Origin: Agromyces larvae
GTDB lineage: Bacteria; Actinomycetota; Actinomycetes; Actinomycetales; Microbacteriaceae
Assembly: GCF_022811705.1 (NCBI RefSeq)
Contig: NZ_CP094528.1
Span: 1,116,001-1,180,000, forward strand
Direction: 5' to 3'
DNA: 64,000 nt
Shown here: positions 36,630-46,732 of the stretch, piece by piece
How the letters are laid out: each line of letters begins with the position of its first letter
Numbering within the stretch: the first letter of the stretch is position 1
Position numbers and translations under genes: made by a program
Notes under the pieces: model-generated
The model's input: the letters and a program-made list of their open reading frames with translations, nothing else
Database searches by the model: none
Told to the model about the DNA's origin: nothing

Positions 36630-37837
36630 GCCTGCGTCGCCCCTTCGTCGATGAGGCCGAACCAGCGCCCGGCGGTCTCCATGTCTTTGTCGCCGCGGCC
36701 CGAGAGGCTCACGAGGATGACCCCGTCCGGTCCGAGCTCGCGCCCGAGTTCGAGCGCGCCGGCCAACGCGTGGGCCGACTCGATCGCGGGGATGATGCCC
36801 TCGGTTCGGCTGAGCAGCCGCAATGCGTCCATCGCGGCGGCGTCGGTCACCGGCAGGTACTGCGCTCGCCCGATCGCGCTGAGCCAGGAGTGCTCGGGGC
36901 CGACTCCCGGGTAGTCGAGCCCGGCCGAGATCGAGTGCGAGTCGCGGGTCTGGCCGTCTTCGTCCTGCAGCAGGAAGCTGCGGGCGCCGTGCAGCACGCC
37001 CGGACGGCCGAGCGTGATGGTCGCGGCGGTGCGGGGCGTCTCGTGCCCCTCTCCCCCGGCCTCGAAGCCGTAGAGCGAGACATCCGTGTCGTCGAGGAAC
37101 GCGTGGAAGATGCCGATCGCGTTCGACCCCCCGCCCACGCACGCGGCGACCGCGTCGGGGAGGCGGCCGGTGAGCGCGAGCACCTGCTCGCGCGCCTCTT
37201 CGCCGATGATCTTCTGGAAGTCGCGCACCATCGCCGGGAACGGATGCGGGCCGGCCGCCGTGCCGAAGATGTAGTTCGTGTGTTCGACGTTGGTGACCCA
37301 GTCGCGCAGCGCCTCGTTGATCGCGTCCTTCAGGGTCGCGGTGCCGTGTTCGACCGCGATCACCTCGGCACCGAGTAGTCGCATCCGGGCCACGTTCAGC
37401 GCCTGTCGCTGGGTGTCGACCTTGCCCATGTAGATGGTGCAGTCGAGCCCGAACAGGGCGGCGGCGGTCGCGGTCGCGACGCCGTGCTGCCCGGCACCGG
37501 TCTCGGCGATCACCCGGCGCTTGCCGATGCGCTTCGTGAGGATCGCCTGGCCGAGCACGTTGTTGATCTTGTGCGAACCCGTGTGGTTCAGGTCTTCGCG
37601 CTTCAGGATGATGCGGGCGCCGCCGGCGTGCTCGGCGAACCGCGGCACCTCGGTGATGATCGACGGGCGGCCGGCGTAGTTCACGAGCAGGTCGGTGAGC
37701 TCGCGCTGGAACTCGGGATCGTTCCTAGCGAGCTGGTAGGCGTCGGCGAGCTCGTCGAGCGCGGCGATGAGCGATTCGGGTACGAACCGGCCGCCGAAGT
37801 CGCCGAAGTACGGCCCGGTTTCGGTACGCAGGGACAT
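36626..37837 (-). CDS. trpB: Tryptophan synthase beta chain
   Basis: PLP enzyme that condenses indole with serine. The 403-residue protein starts [20 protein letters not shown]. The PLP Lys is in [15 protein letters not shown] near residue 89, the catalytic Glu in [11 protein letters not shown] near 111, and the phosphate loop GGGSNAIG near 234. This is a TrpB1-type enzyme partnered with the adjacent trpA. The start shares one base with the trpC stop (TGATG) and the end overlaps trpA by 4 bp. Confidence 0.98.
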   Translation of the reverse strand: MSLRTETGPYFGDFGGRFVPESLIAALDELADAYQLARNDPEFQRELTDLLVNYAGRPSIITEVPRFAEHAGGARIILKREDLNHTGSHKINNVLGQAILTKRIGKRRVIAETGAGQHGVATATAAALFGLDCTIYMGKVDTQRQALNVARMRLLGAEVIAVEHGTATLKDAINEALRDWVTNVEHTNYIFGTAAGPHPFPAMVRDFQKIIGEEAREQVLALTGRLPDAVAACVGGGSNAIGIFHAFLDDTDVSLYGFEAGGEGHETPRTAATITLGRPGVLHGARSFLLQDEDGQTRDSHSISAGLDYPGVGPEHSWLSAIGRAQYLPVTDAAAMDALRLLSRTEGIIPAIESAHALAGALELGRELGPDGVILVSLSGRGDKDMETAGRWFGLIDEGATQA

Positions 37838-38610
37838 CAGTCCTCCAGGAATCGTCGGAGGGTGGATTCGGGGTCGCCGTCGGTGACGAGCGCTTCGCCG
37901 ACGAGGACCACATCGGCGCCGGCGGCACGGTAGTGGGCGACGTCGGCGGCGGTCTTCACGGCCGATTCGGCGACGCGGACGGCGTCGGCCGGGATGCGCT
38001 CGGCGAGCCGGCCGAAGAGGTCGGCGTCGAGTTCGAACGTCGTGAGGTCGCGGGCGTTCACGCCGATGAGCTTCGCGCCGAGATCGGCGGCACGGTCGAC
38101 CTCGTCGGCCGAGTGGGTCTCGACGAGCGGGGTCATGCCGAGCTCGAGGATGAGCGCGTGCAGGTCGGCCAGCACCGGCTGGTCGAGCGCGGCCACGATC
38201 AGCAGCACCAGGTCGGCGCCGGCCGCGCGGGCTTCGAACACCTGGTAGGGCGTCGCGATGAAGTCCTTGCGGAGCACCGGCAGCGAGACCGTGTCGCGCA
38301 CGAGTTCGAGGTCGGCGAGCGAACCGCCGAAGCGGCGCCCCTCGGTGAGCACGCTGATCGCGCTCGCGCCGCCCTGCTCGTAGCTGCGGGCGAGCGCGGC
38401 CGGGTCGGTGATCGCGGCCAGCGAGCCGCGCGACGGGCTGGATCGCTTGATCTCGGCGATGATCTTCACCCGGTCGGCCGGCGCCAGCGCGGTGAGCGCG
38501 TCGATCGCCGCGGGGCGCGCGAGCGCCGCGCGCTCGACTTCGGCGAGCGACCGCTCGGTCTCGCGAGCGCGCGCGTCCGCGACGGCGTTCGCCGTCAGGT
38601 CGGCGAGCAC
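37837..38610 (-). CDS. trpC: Indole-3-glycerol-phosphate synthase
   Basis: Converts carboxyphenylribulosylamine deoxyribose phosphate to indole-3-glycerol phosphate. The GTG at 38608-38610 gives 257 residues. The catalytic Lys is in [14 protein letters not shown] near residue 50, with VLRKDFI near 108, IGVNARDL near 179 and VAESAVKT near 207. A much longer upstream frame is Arg-rich and rejected. It follows the HGxxPAAW gene by 2 bp. No trpF is present; in many actinobacteria the bifunctional isomerase PriA/HisA covers that step. Confidence 0.96.
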   Translation of the reverse strand: MLADLTANAVADARARETERSLAEVERAALARPAAIDALTALAPADRVKIIAEIKRSSPSRGSLAAITDPAALARSYEQGGASAISVLTEGRRFGGSLADLELVRDTVSLPVLRKDFIATPYQVFEARAAGADLVLLIVAALDQPVLADLHALILELGMTPLVETHSADEVDRAADLGAKLIGVNARDLTTFELDADLFGRLAERIPADAVRVAESAVKTAADVAHYRAAGADVVLVGEALVTDGDPESTLRRFLED

Positions 38611-38612
38611 TC

Positions 38613-38846
38613 TCAGTGGACCTTCGGGGGCGCGACCTTGGCGCCGCCGACGCCGTAACCGGCACGCGCGAGCGCCCAGCCGACGATCAGTCCGACGACG
38701 AGCAGCCCGGCCGCAGCCCAGACCAGCCAGGCCAGTTCGAAGAAGAACGCGGCCGTGCCGATGACGAACGCGATGAGCATGATCGTGACGGCGGTCCACG
38801 CCGCGGGCGAGTGTCCGTGGCCGGGATCTGCGGTCTCAGTGCTCAT
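38613..38846 (-). CDS. HGxxPAAW family small membrane protein
   Basis: A 77-residue protein with the family motif HGHSPAAW at residues 10-17 and two membrane segments near 19-36 and 40-61. Its function is unknown. Homologues occur inside actinobacterial trp clusters, always next to trpC, which suggests a link to tryptophan synthesis or export but does not prove it. The ATG has GAAGGAG upstream. A -10 candidate 31 nt before the start may drive an internal trpC-trpB-trpA transcript. Confidence 0.9.
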   Translation of the reverse strand: MSTETADPGHGHSPAAWTAVTIMLIAFVIGTAAFFFELAWLVWAAAGLLVVGLIVGWALARAGYGVGGAKVAPPKVH

Positions 38847-38876
38847 GATGCTCCTTCGTTGCGGGGGTCGGGTGTC

Positions 38877-38882
38877 AGTCTA
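38877..38882 (-). promoter_or_regulatory. Candidate internal trp promoter (-10)
   Basis: TAGACT on the minus strand in the 88-bp gap upstream of the HGxxPAAW gene, predicting a leader of about 24 nt with its SD. It would let trpC-trpB-trpA be transcribed independently of trpE. Confidence 0.4.
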
Positions 38883-38934
38883 GCGGGCGTGCTCGCGGCG
38901 GCACGGCGACCGACCGGGTGGGGCGGTCGGGAGG

Positions 38935-39672
38935 TCAGGCGGTCGGGTCGTCGCCCCGGCTCAGCTCGTCCCAGTCGTCGATCGCGCGGTCGCGTGCGGG
39001 ACGGGGACCGGCTGCTCCGGTGCCCGGCGAACGGTCGGATGCCTCGGAGCGGGCCGGGGAACCGGACGCGGTCGGCTCCCCCGTTCCGTCGGCGGGACCC
39101 GGCGCGTCGGCGCCGCCGGCGTCGGGCGCATCGCCCTCGGGAGCGGTCGTCGACGCGAGTCGGGCACCGCTGCCGTACCGCCGCGACCCCGCCGGCCAGC
39201 GATGCCCCGTGACGAGCACCAGTGCTCCGGCGGCCGCGACGACGATGCCGCCCGCCAGTCCGACCCACGGCCAGATCGTCGCCGTGGTCTCGGCGAGGAG
39301 TTCGGCGACCGGTGCCGTCCCGGTCACCCCGGTGGCGTCCGTGACGGCGGGGGCGACCGCATCGACCACGTCGCCCAGGCTCGTCGAGACCGCGAGCACG
39401 AGGCATCCGCCCAGCACGACCGCGAGGACGCCCAGCAGCACCCGGATGCCGGGCCCCGCGATCGCCAGCGCACCGGCGAGCGCGAGCCCGGCGAGCGCGA
39501 GCGCGGCGAGCGCGGGGCTCGCGACGTCACCGCGCACCGAGAGCGCCGCGCCGGTTCCGGCGCCCGCGGCGAGCCGGACCTCGAACCATGCCTGACTCCA
39601 CGAGAGCAGCGCGAGCCCCGAGCCCGCGATCACCGCGAGGATGGCGGGCAGCTTCGCGCGGTCGGGGGTCAC
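38935..39672 (-). CDS. Trp biosynthesis-associated membrane protein (TIGR02234 type)
   Basis: A 245-residue protein with four hydrophobic segments, near residues 7-25, 50-72, 75-97 and 130-155. This is the pattern of the Trp region conserved membrane protein found between trpE and trpC in actinobacteria (Rv1610 in M. tuberculosis). Residues 165-245 form a Pro/Ala/Asp-rich, poorly conserved tail. The GTG at 39670-39672 overlaps the trpE stop by 4 bp, giving translational coupling. Its biochemical function is unknown. Confidence 0.88.
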   Translation of the reverse strand: MTPDRAKLPAILAVIAGSGLALLSWSQAWFEVRLAAGAGTGAALSVRGDVASPALAALALAGLALAGALAIAGPGIRVLLGVLAVVLGGCLVLAVSTSLGDVVDAVAPAVTDATGVTGTAPVAELLAETTATIWPWVGLAGGIVVAAAGALVLVTGHRWPAGSRRYGSGARLASTTAPEGDAPDAGGADAPGPADGTGEPTASGSPARSEASDRSPGTGAAGPRPARDRAIDDWDELSRGDDPTA

Positions 39673-41192
39673 GATCCCACCCGTCGCAGGGCGTTCGCGA
39701 TCGCGACCGCCCGCAGGGGTGCGGCGGCCTTGTTCTGCGACTCCAGGAACTCGCTGTCGGGGTCGGAGTCGGCGACGAGCCCGGCGCCCGCCTGCACGTG
39801 GGCGACGCCGCCCGCGATGGTCGCGGTGCGGATGGCGATCGCGAGGTCGGCGTCGCCGCCGAAGCCGAAGTAGCCGACCACTCCCCCGTAGACGCCGCGC
39901 TGGGCGGGTTCGAGTTCGTCGATGATCTCCAGCGCGCGCGGTTTGGGCGCGCCGGACAGGGTGCCCGCCGGGAAGGTGGCGCGGAACACGTCGACCGCGT
40001 TGCGGCCCGGCGCCAGGTCGCCCTCGACGCTGGAGACGAGGTGCATGATGTGGCTGAACCGTTCGACGCGCATGAACTCGGTGACCTCGACGGTGCCGGC
40101 GATGCAGACCTTCGCGAGGTCGTTGCGGGCGAGGTCGACGAGCATGAGGTGCTCGGCCTGCTCCTTCGGGTCGGCCAGGAGCGCCGCCTCGAGGTCGGCG
40201 TCGTCCTCGGGGGTCGCGCCGCGCGGCTTCGACCCGGCGATCGGGTGGGTGTAGACCCGGCCGTCCTCGACTTTCACGAGCGCCTCGGGCGAGGACCCGA
40301 CGATGAAGTACGGGTCGCCCGCCGGGGTCTCGAGGTGCAGCAAGTACATGTAGGGGCTCGGGTTGAGGGTGCGCAGCACCCGGTACACGTCGATCAGGTC
40401 GGCCGTGGCGGGCTGCTCGAACCGCTGCGACAGCACGACCTGGAAGACGTCGCCCTCGCGGATGTACTCCTTCGAGCGCTCGACCGCCGCGAGGAAGTCG
40501 CCGCGGTCGGTGCGGTGGGCGGGGGCGGGGGCGGCCGACAGGTCGATCTCGGCGAGGTGGGCGTCGGCCGGCCGGGCGAGGGCCGCCTGCAGACGATCGA
40601 GCCGGGTCTGCGCGTCCGCCCAGAGCTCGGCGGGCGCCTCGTCGCCGTCGTTCAGCACCGACGCGACGAGCTGCACCGTGCCGGTGCGGTGGTCGATGAC
40701 CGCGAGTTCGGACACGAACGCGAACGCCTGACCGGGAAGGTCGATCTCGGCGGGCGGCCGGTTCGGCAGATGCTCGATCTGACGGATCGCCTCCCAGCCG
40801 ATGAAGCCGACGAGGCCGCCGGTGAGCGGCGGCGCGCCCGGCACGTCCTCGGTGGCCCAGCGGCGGTGCAGGGCTTCGAGGGCGGCGAGCGGGGTCAGCG
40901 CGGATGCCTCGCCGAGTGCCCGTTCGGCCGAGAGGCCGTGATCCTGCCACTCGACGACGCCGTCGCGGTCGGTCAGCACGCCGTAGCATCCGGCGCCCAC
41001 GAACGAGTAGCGCGACCAGATGCCGCCCTGCTCGGCCGACTCGAGCAGGAAGGTGCCCGCTCGGCCGGCGGCGAGCTTGCGGTAGATGCCCACCGGCGTC
41101 TCGCCGTCGGCGAACAGCTCGCGCACCACGGGCACCACGCGCCGGCCCGGCAGCAGCCGCGCGAATGCGTCGAACGCCGTGGTGGCGCTCAT
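39669..41192 (-). CDS. trpE: Anthranilate synthase component I
   Basis: Makes anthranilate from chorismate with a glutaminase partner (TrpG) not encoded here. The ATG at 41190-41192 gives 507 residues. The feedback-site motif LLES is near residue 48. [10 protein letters not shown] lies near 283, [10 protein letters not shown] near 302, [10 protein letters not shown] near 319, and the catalytic [15 protein letters not shown] near 418. The start overlaps hisI by 4 bp, physically joining his and trp genes. No leader peptide or attenuator is possible in this packed junction. Confidence 0.97.
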   Translation of the reverse strand: MSATTAFDAFARLLPGRRVVPVVRELFADGETPVGIYRKLAAGRAGTFLLESAEQGGIWSRYSFVGAGCYGVLTDRDGVVEWQDHGLSAERALGEASALTPLAALEALHRRWATEDVPGAPPLTGGLVGFIGWEAIRQIEHLPNRPPAEIDLPGQAFAFVSELAVIDHRTGTVQLVASVLNDGDEAPAELWADAQTRLDRLQAALARPADAHLAEIDLSAAPAPAHRTDRGDFLAAVERSKEYIREGDVFQVVLSQRFEQPATADLIDVYRVLRTLNPSPYMYLLHLETPAGDPYFIVGSSPEALVKVEDGRVYTHPIAGSKPRGATPEDDADLEAALLADPKEQAEHLMLVDLARNDLAKVCIAGTVEVTEFMRVERFSHIMHLVSSVEGDLAPGRNAVDVFRATFPAGTLSGAPKPRALEIIDELEPAQRGVYGGVVGYFGFGGDADLAIAIRTATIAGGVAHVQAGAGLVADSDPDSEFLESQNKAAAPLRAVAIANALRRVGS

Positions 41193-41590
41193 CCGCGTTC
41201 CCCGGCGACGACCTGGAGCCGGTCGGCGTCGAAGCAGGTGCGGGTGCCGGTGTGGCAGGCCGCGCCGACCTGGTCGACCTGCACCAGCAGGGTGTCGGCG
41301 TCGCAGTCGAGCGCGGCCGATTTGACGTACTGCGCGTGGCCCGAGGTGTCGCCCTTGCGCCAGTACTCCTGCCGGGAGCGCGACCAGAACGTGACGCGCC
41401 CCTCGGTGAGGGTGCGGCGCAGCGCCTCGCGGTCCATCCAGCCGAGCATGAGCACTTCGCCGGTGTCGTGCTGCTGGATGATCGCGGGCAGCAGGCCGTC
41501 GGCGTTGAACGCGGCACGATCGAGCGGGTCGCCGCCGGGCGTCCACGGCTCGTCGTCGCGCTCGAGCTCCTCGTCGTCGGGTGCGCTCAT
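41189..41590 (-). CDS. hisI: Phosphoribosyl-AMP cyclohydrolase
   Basis: Opens the adenine ring of phosphoribosyl-AMP in histidine synthesis. The 133-residue protein has [18 protein letters not shown] near residues 46-63, the metal-binding [11 protein letters not shown] near 93, and the zinc-type CHTGTRTC near 111-118. It is a stand-alone cyclohydrolase, with hisE encoded separately four genes upstream. The ATG overlaps the hisF stop and the stop overlaps the trpE start, each by 4 bp. Confidence 0.96.
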   Translation of the reverse strand: MSAPDDEELERDDEPWTPGGDPLDRAAFNADGLLPAIIQQHDTGEVLMLGWMDREALRRTLTEGRVTFWSRSRQEYWRKGDTSGHAQYVKSAALDCDADTLLVQVDQVGAACHTGTRTCFDADRLQVVAGERG

Positions 41591-42348
41591 CGCACGGTCC
41601 TCCCCTCGGCGCGCAGCGCCTGCTTCACATCGCCCACGGTCAGCTCGCCGTTGTGGAAGACGGATGCGGCGAGCACCGCGTCGGCGCCCGCCGCGACCGC
41701 CGGGGCGAAGTGCTCGACGGCACCGGCGCCGCCGGAGGCGATGACCGGCACGCTCGACAGTTCGTGCATGAGGGCGACGAGTTCGAGGTCGAAGCCCTGC
41801 TTGGTCCCGTCGGCGTCGATCGAGTTGACCAGCAGTTCGCCGGCGCCGAGCTCGATGCCGCGCCGCGCCCAGGCGAGCGCGTCGAGGTCGGTCTCGGTGC
41901 GCCCGCCGTGCGTGGTGACCACGAAGCCCGACTCGGTGCGGTCGGACCGCTTCACGTCGAGCGACAGCACGAGCACCTGCGCCCCGAACCGGTCGGCGAT
42001 CTCGGCGATCAGCTCGGGCCGCGCGATCGCGGCGCTGTTCACACCGGCCTTGTCGGCGCCGTGTCCGAGGAGCCGGGCGACGTCCTCGGGCGAGCGCACG
42101 CCGCCGCCGACGGTGAGCGGGATGAACACCTGCTCGGCGACGCGCTGCACCATGTCGTACGTGGTCGAACGGTCGTCGACCGTGGCGGTGACGTCGAGGA
42201 AGGTCAGTTCGTCGGCCCCCTGCGCGGTGTACCGCGCGGCGAGCTCGACCGGGTCGCCGGCATCCCGCAGGTTCAGGAAGTTGACGCCCTTGACGACGCG
42301 GCCGGCGGCCACGTCGAGGCACGGGATGACACGGACGGCGAGGCTCAT
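41587..42348 (-). CDS. hisF: Imidazole glycerol phosphate synthase subunit HisF
   Basis: Cyclase subunit that uses ammonia from HisH to make imidazole glycerol phosphate. The 253-residue (beta-alpha)8 protein has the catalytic Asp in [19 protein letters not shown] near residue 11 and a second in [10 protein letters not shown] near 130. Phosphate-binding loops are TVGGGVRS near 80 and IASGGAG near 200. hisH and hisA are not in this window. It lies 12 bp after hisG. Confidence 0.97.
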   Translation of the reverse strand: MSLAVRVIPCLDVAAGRVVKGVNFLNLRDAGDPVELAARYTAQGADELTFLDVTATVDDRSTTYDMVQRVAEQVFIPLTVGGGVRSPEDVARLLGHGADKAGVNSAAIARPELIAEIADRFGAQVLVLSLDVKRSDRTESGFVVTTHGGRTETDLDALAWARRGIELGAGELLVNSIDADGTKQGFDLELVALMHELSSVPVIASGGAGAVEHFAPAVAAGADAVLAASVFHNGELTVGDVKQALRAEGRTVR

Positions 42349-42360
42349 CGCTGCCCCCTC

Positions 42361-43200
42361 CTACAGCCGGGCCGCGTGGATCGCGCTCACGAGGATGGCG
42401 CGGGCGCCGAGCTCGTAGAGCGTGTCCATCACCTGGTTCATGCCGACGCGCGGAATCATCACGCGCACCGCGGCCCACTCGGGGTCATGCAGCGGCGAGA
42501 TCGTGGGCGACTCGAAGCCCGGGGCGGCCGCCGTCGCGGCGTCGAGCTTCGCGACCGGCACGTCGTAGTCGAGCAGCACGTACCGACGGGCGACCAGCAC
42601 GCCCTGCAGACGCCGCAGCAGGGTCTGCGTGCCGGGCTGCACGACCCCCGAGCCGATGTACACCGCCTCGGACTCGAGGATCACCGGCCCGAACATCTCC
42701 AGGCCGGCCTGACGGAGGGTCGTGCCCGTCGACACGACGTCGGCGACCGCGTCGGCGACGCCGAGACGAACCGCCGACTCGACGGCGCCGTCGAGCTTCA
42801 CGAGATCGGCCGTCACGCCGTGGCGGGCGAGGAAGTCGCCGACCAGGCCCGGGTAGCTGGTCGCGACGCGCACGCCCTCGAGATCGGCGAGGTCGGCGTA
42901 CGCGCCCGGGGGGCCCGCGAACCGGAATGTCGAGTCGCCGAACCCGAGCGCGGCGATCTCGACCGCCTCGGAGCCCGAGTCCAGCAGCAGGTCGCGGCCG
43001 GTGATGCCGACGTCGAGCGCACCCGAGCCGACGTAGGTGGCGATGTCGCGCGGGCGGAGGTAGAAGAACTCGACCCCGTTGCGCGGGTCGGAGACGTAGA
43101 GCTCTTTGCTGTCCCGGCGGCCGGTGTATCCGGCCTCGTACAGCATCTCGGCGGCGATTTCGGCGAGCGAACCCTTGTTGGGCACGGCGATGCGGAGCAT
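42361..43200 (-). CDS. hisG: ATP phosphoribosyltransferase, long form
   Basis: First, histidine-inhibited step of histidine synthesis. I choose the ATG at 43200 (279 residues, [12 protein letters not shown]) because it matches the usual actinobacterial N-terminus; an ATG at 43236 would add 12 residues. The PRPP-binding segment [18 protein letters not shown] is near residues 155-172. The C-terminal ~75 residues form the ACT-like regulatory domain, so no HisZ partner is needed. It lies downstream of hisE by about 49 bp. Confidence 0.95.
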   Translation of the reverse strand: MLRIAVPNKGSLAEIAAEMLYEAGYTGRRDSKELYVSDPRNGVEFFYLRPRDIATYVGSGALDVGITGRDLLLDSGSEAVEIAALGFGDSTFRFAGPPGAYADLADLEGVRVATSYPGLVGDFLARHGVTADLVKLDGAVESAVRLGVADAVADVVSTGTTLRQAGLEMFGPVILESEAVYIGSGVVQPGTQTLLRRLQGVLVARRYVLLDYDVPVAKLDAATAAAPGFESPTISPLHDPEWAAVRVMIPRVGMNQVMDTLYELGARAILVSAIHAARL

Positions 43201-43249
43201 TCCCTGGCTTTCGTGTCGACGGAACTGATCGGTCATGGCGGAGGCGCGA

Positions 43250-43509
43250 TCAGAGATGTCGGTACACGTCGGCGGGCGAGAGCCCCTTGGCGAGCATGAG
43301 CACCTGCAGGTGGTAGAGCAGCTGCGAGATCTCTTCGGCCGTCTCGTCGTCGCTCTGGTACTCGGCGGCCATCCAGACCTCGGCCGCCTCCTCGACGATC
43401 TTCTTGCCGATGGCGTGCACGCCGGCGTCGAGCTGGCGCACGGTGCCGCTGCCCTCAGGGCGGGTGCGGGCTTTGTCGCTCAACTCGACGAAGAGCTCGT
43501 CGAAGGATT

Positions 43510-43513
<4 letters not shown>
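43250..43513 (-). CDS. hisE: Phosphoribosyl-ATP pyrophosphatase
   Basis: Hydrolyses phosphoribosyl-ATP to phosphoribosyl-AMP. The 87-residue all-alpha MazG-like protein has the metal-binding [24 protein letters not shown] region near residues 41-63 (key EEAAE and EEISQ). The GTG start overlaps the rpe stop by 4 bp. A TAGGCT hexamer inside the end of rpe lies 6 nt before the GTG, so the his genes may also have their own leaderless transcript. HisE, G, F and I are collinear here. Confidence 0.95.
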
Positions 43514-44202
<689 letters not shown>

Positions 44203-44209
44203 GGGCGGC

Positions 44210-44215
44210 AGCCTA
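44210..44215 (-). promoter_or_regulatory. rpe -10 element overlapping the rsmB stop
   Basis: TAGGCT on the minus strand. TAG at 44213-44215 is also the rsmB stop codon. The hexamer ends 7 nt before the rpe ATG, and there is no SD. Confidence 0.45.
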
Positions 44216-45715
44216 TCGAGCGGCGGCCGCGGGTTCGGCCTCGGGGCGTTTGCGCACGAGCGCGATGAACATCGCATCGGTGCCGTGCCGGTGCGGCCAC
44301 AGCTGCACGGTGCGGCCGTCGCCGCCGAGATCGAGCGGCCGGTTCGCGACCTGCCGCACCGCCGCTGCGGTGTCGAGCGGCTCGGCGGCCTCGCCCCAGC
44401 GCTTGAGCGCGGCGGCGATCGTGCCGTGCGTCTCGGCGGTGTGCGGCGAGCAGGTCACGTAGGCGAGGATGCCGCCCGGCGCGAGCGCCGCGAACGCGGC
44501 ATCGGCGAGCCGTGCCTGCACCGCCGTGAGCTCGGCGACGTCGGCCGGCTGTTTGCGCCACCTCGCCTCGGGCCGGCGCCGCAGCGCGCCGAGGCCCGTG
44601 CACGGGGCATCCAGCAGGATGCGGTCGAAGCCGCCCGGCGCACCCAGCTCGGCGGGGTCGAGGTCGGTGCCGTCGCCCACGCGCACGTGCACGTCGAGCG
44701 GCACCGCCGCGATCGCGCGGCGCACCAGCTCGGCGCGCGCGGGCACGAGCTCGTTCGCCGCGAGCGCGGCACCGCCGGCGAGCGCCTCGGCGGCCAGCAG
44801 CGCGGTCTTGCCGCCCGGTCCGGCGCACAGGTCCAGCCAGCGCTCCCCCGGCTCGACCGGTCGGGCGCGGCTGAGCGCGAGGGCGGCCAGCTGCGAGCCC
44901 TCGTCCTGCACGCGGATCCGGCCCTCGTGCGCGGCCACCAGGGCGAGCGGATGCTCCGCGGTGAAGCCGACCGGCGAGTACACGTCGGGCGCGCCGAGCT
45001 CGTCGACGGCGGCGTCGCCGAGCCCCGGGAGGGCGACGAGGTTGACGACGGGCGACGCGTTGTCGGCGTCCAGCAGGGCGCCGAGCTCGTCGGCGCGGCC
45101 CTCGTGGGCGAGCGCGCTGCGCAGCGCTCGCACGATCCAGGCCGGATGCGACGTGGTCGTCGCCAGCCGCTCGGTGTCGTCGCGTGCGGACTCGGCGAGG
45201 CGTCGCATCCACTCCTCGGCGTCGGTGCGGGAGACCTGCCGCAGCACCGCGTTCACGAAGCCGGCCGCGGCGGGCGCCACCCGGTGCGCGAGCGCGACGG
45301 TCTCGTTCACGGCCGCGTGCGTGGGCACGCGCGTGGCGAGGAGTTGGTGCGTGCCGAGGCGCAGCAGGTCGAGCACCGGGGGGTCGATGCGGTCGGTCGG
45401 CCGCCCGGCGGCGTCGGCGATCACCGCATCCCACGTGCCGAGCCGGCGCAGCGTGCCGTAGGTGAGCTCGGTCGCCAGGCCCGCGTCGGAGCCCTCGAGC
45501 CCGGCCCGCTCGATGCGGGCGGGCAGCAGCAGGTTGGCGTACGAGTCGCTCGTGCGCACCGCCTCGAGCACGTCGAAGGCGACCACCCGGGCGGGTGAGA
45601 CGGATCGGTCCCGGCGGCTGCCCGACGCTGCGCCACGCGAGCCGGCGCCGCGTGCGCGTCCACCGCTCGGGCGCGATGCACGCCGGCCGGAGTCGGCGCC
45701 GCCGTCCCCGCTCAT
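44213..45715 (-). CDS. rsmB: 16S rRNA (cytosine-5)-methyltransferase, RsmB/NOP family
   Basis: Methylates a cytosine in 16S rRNA with S-adenosylmethionine. The ATG at 45713-45715 gives 500 residues. After a basic Gly/Arg/Ser tail of about 40 residues comes a NusB-like RNA-binding domain (about 45-175). The methyltransferase domain follows, with [16 protein letters not shown] near 298, [19 protein letters not shown] near 375 and the catalytic Cys in [12 protein letters not shown] near 424. The start overlaps fmt by 4 bp, the classic fmt-rsmB pair. Confidence 0.95.
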   Translation of the reverse strand: MSGDGGADSGRRASRPSGGRARGAGSRGAASGSRRDRSVSPARVVAFDVLEAVRTSDSYANLLLPARIERAGLEGSDAGLATELTYGTLRRLGTWDAVIADAAGRPTDRIDPPVLDLLRLGTHQLLATRVPTHAAVNETVALAHRVAPAAAGFVNAVLRQVSRTDAEEWMRRLAESARDDTERLATTTSHPAWIVRALRSALAHEGRADELGALLDADNASPVVNLVALPGLGDAAVDELGAPDVYSPVGFTAEHPLALVAAHEGRIRVQDEGSQLAALALSRARPVEPGERWLDLCAGPGGKTALLAAEALAGGAALAANELVPARAELVRRAIAAVPLDVHVRVGDGTDLDPAELGAPGGFDRILLDAPCTGLGALRRRPEARWRKQPADVAELTAVQARLADAAFAALAPGGILAYVTCSPHTAETHGTIAAALKRWGEAAEPLDTAAAVRQVANRPLDLGGDGRTVQLWPHRHGTDAMFIALVRKRPEAEPAAAAR

Positions 45716-46638
45716 CGGGCGACCGCCTCGTCGACGCCGAGGCCCCGCCACCAGTCGGCGGCGGCCATCGCGGTGCGCCCGGCCGGCTGCACGCGCACGA
45801 GTCGCAGCGCACCGTCGGCGGTCCCGACGAGCACGCGCTTGCCCAGGAGCGCCACGCGGCCCGCCGGCAGGTCCGGCGCATCGGCCACGGGCTCGGCGTC
45901 GAGCACCTTCAGCCGCACCCCGTCGACCTCGGTGAACGCGCCGGGTTCGGGGGTGACACCGCGCCGGCGGGCGTCGACTTCGGCGGTGGGCCGGGTGAAG
46001 TCGAGCCGCGCATCGTCGATGGCCAGCTTCGGCGCGAACGTCGGCTCGCCGTGCTGCGGGGTTGCGACGGCGGTGCCGTCGGCGATCCCGTCGACGACGT
46101 CGGCGAGCAGTCCGGCGCCCAGGTCGGCGAGTTCGTCGAGCAGGTCGCCGGCGGTGCGTCCCGGTGCGATCGGATGCCGCAGCTCGCCGTACACGTCGCC
46201 GGCATCGAGTTCGGGCACGAGCCGGAACACGGATGCCCCGGTCTCGGCGTCGCCCGCGATGATCGCGCGCTGCACGGGCGCGGCACCCCGCCAGGCCGGC
46301 AGCAGCGAGAAGTGCAGGTTGATCCAGCCGTGCGCCGGCGCCGACAGCAGCGGCTCGCGCACGAGCCCGCCGTACGCGACGATCACGCCGAGGTCGGGGC
46401 GCAGCGAGGCGATGCGCTCCCCCGCGTCGGCGTCGAGCCGGGCCGCTTCGATGACCGGCAGCCCCAGCTCGGCGGCGGCCTGCGCGACCGGCGACGGCGT
46501 GAGCACGCGCTTGCGGCCGAGCGGCGCGGCCGGTCGGGTGACGACCGCCGCGATCTCGTGCGGGCCGTCGGCGATCCGCCGCAGGGCGGGCACGGCGGCG
46601 GCGGGGGTTCCGGCGAAGACGAGTCGGAGGGCTGGCAC
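45712..46638 (-). CDS. fmt: Methionyl-tRNA formyltransferase
   Basis: Formylates initiator methionyl-tRNA. The GTG at 46636-46638 gives 308 residues, with GGGGGAG upstream as SD. The catalytic Asn and His are N107 and H109 in INLHFSLLP, and the SLLP loop binds formyl-tetrahydrofolate. The C-terminal OB-like tRNA-binding domain is complete. It is 94 bp downstream of priA and overlaps rsmB by 4 bp. Confidence 0.96.
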   Translation of the reverse strand: MPALRLVFAGTPAAAVPALRRIADGPHEIAAVVTRPAAPLGRKRVLTPSPVAQAAAELGLPVIEAARLDADAGERIASLRPDLGVIVAYGGLVREPLLSAPAHGWINLHFSLLPAWRGAAPVQRAIIAGDAETGASVFRLVPELDAGDVYGELRHPIAPGRTAGDLLDELADLGAGLLADVVDGIADGTAVATPQHGEPTFAPKLAIDDARLDFTRPTAEVDARRRGVTPEPGAFTEVDGVRLKVLDAEPVADAPDLPAGRVALLGKRVLVGTADGALRLVRVQPAGRTAMAAADWWRGLGVDEAVAR

Positions 46639-46732
46639 ACTCCATTCTCCCCCGGCCGGGGCCCGCACCGCGCGCGGCGGTCGGGCGGCGGCCGCGAACC
46701 GTCCGGATGCGGGCGGACGCCGCCGACGCGGG

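Noticed and set aside
41192..41600. Trp attenuator or T-box ahead of trpE
   Set aside because: trpE overlaps hisI by 4 bp and there is no leader with Trp codons, terminator or T-box core.
41189..42478. Apparent N-terminal extension of HisI
   Set aside because: The extension is Arg-rich and lies antisense-like over hisF in another frame; the ATG at 41590 gives a normal HisI.
43201..43236. Upstream ATG for hisG adding 12 residues
   Set aside because: The shorter [10 protein letters not shown] start matches the family N-terminus, and the extension has no SD or conservation-like features.
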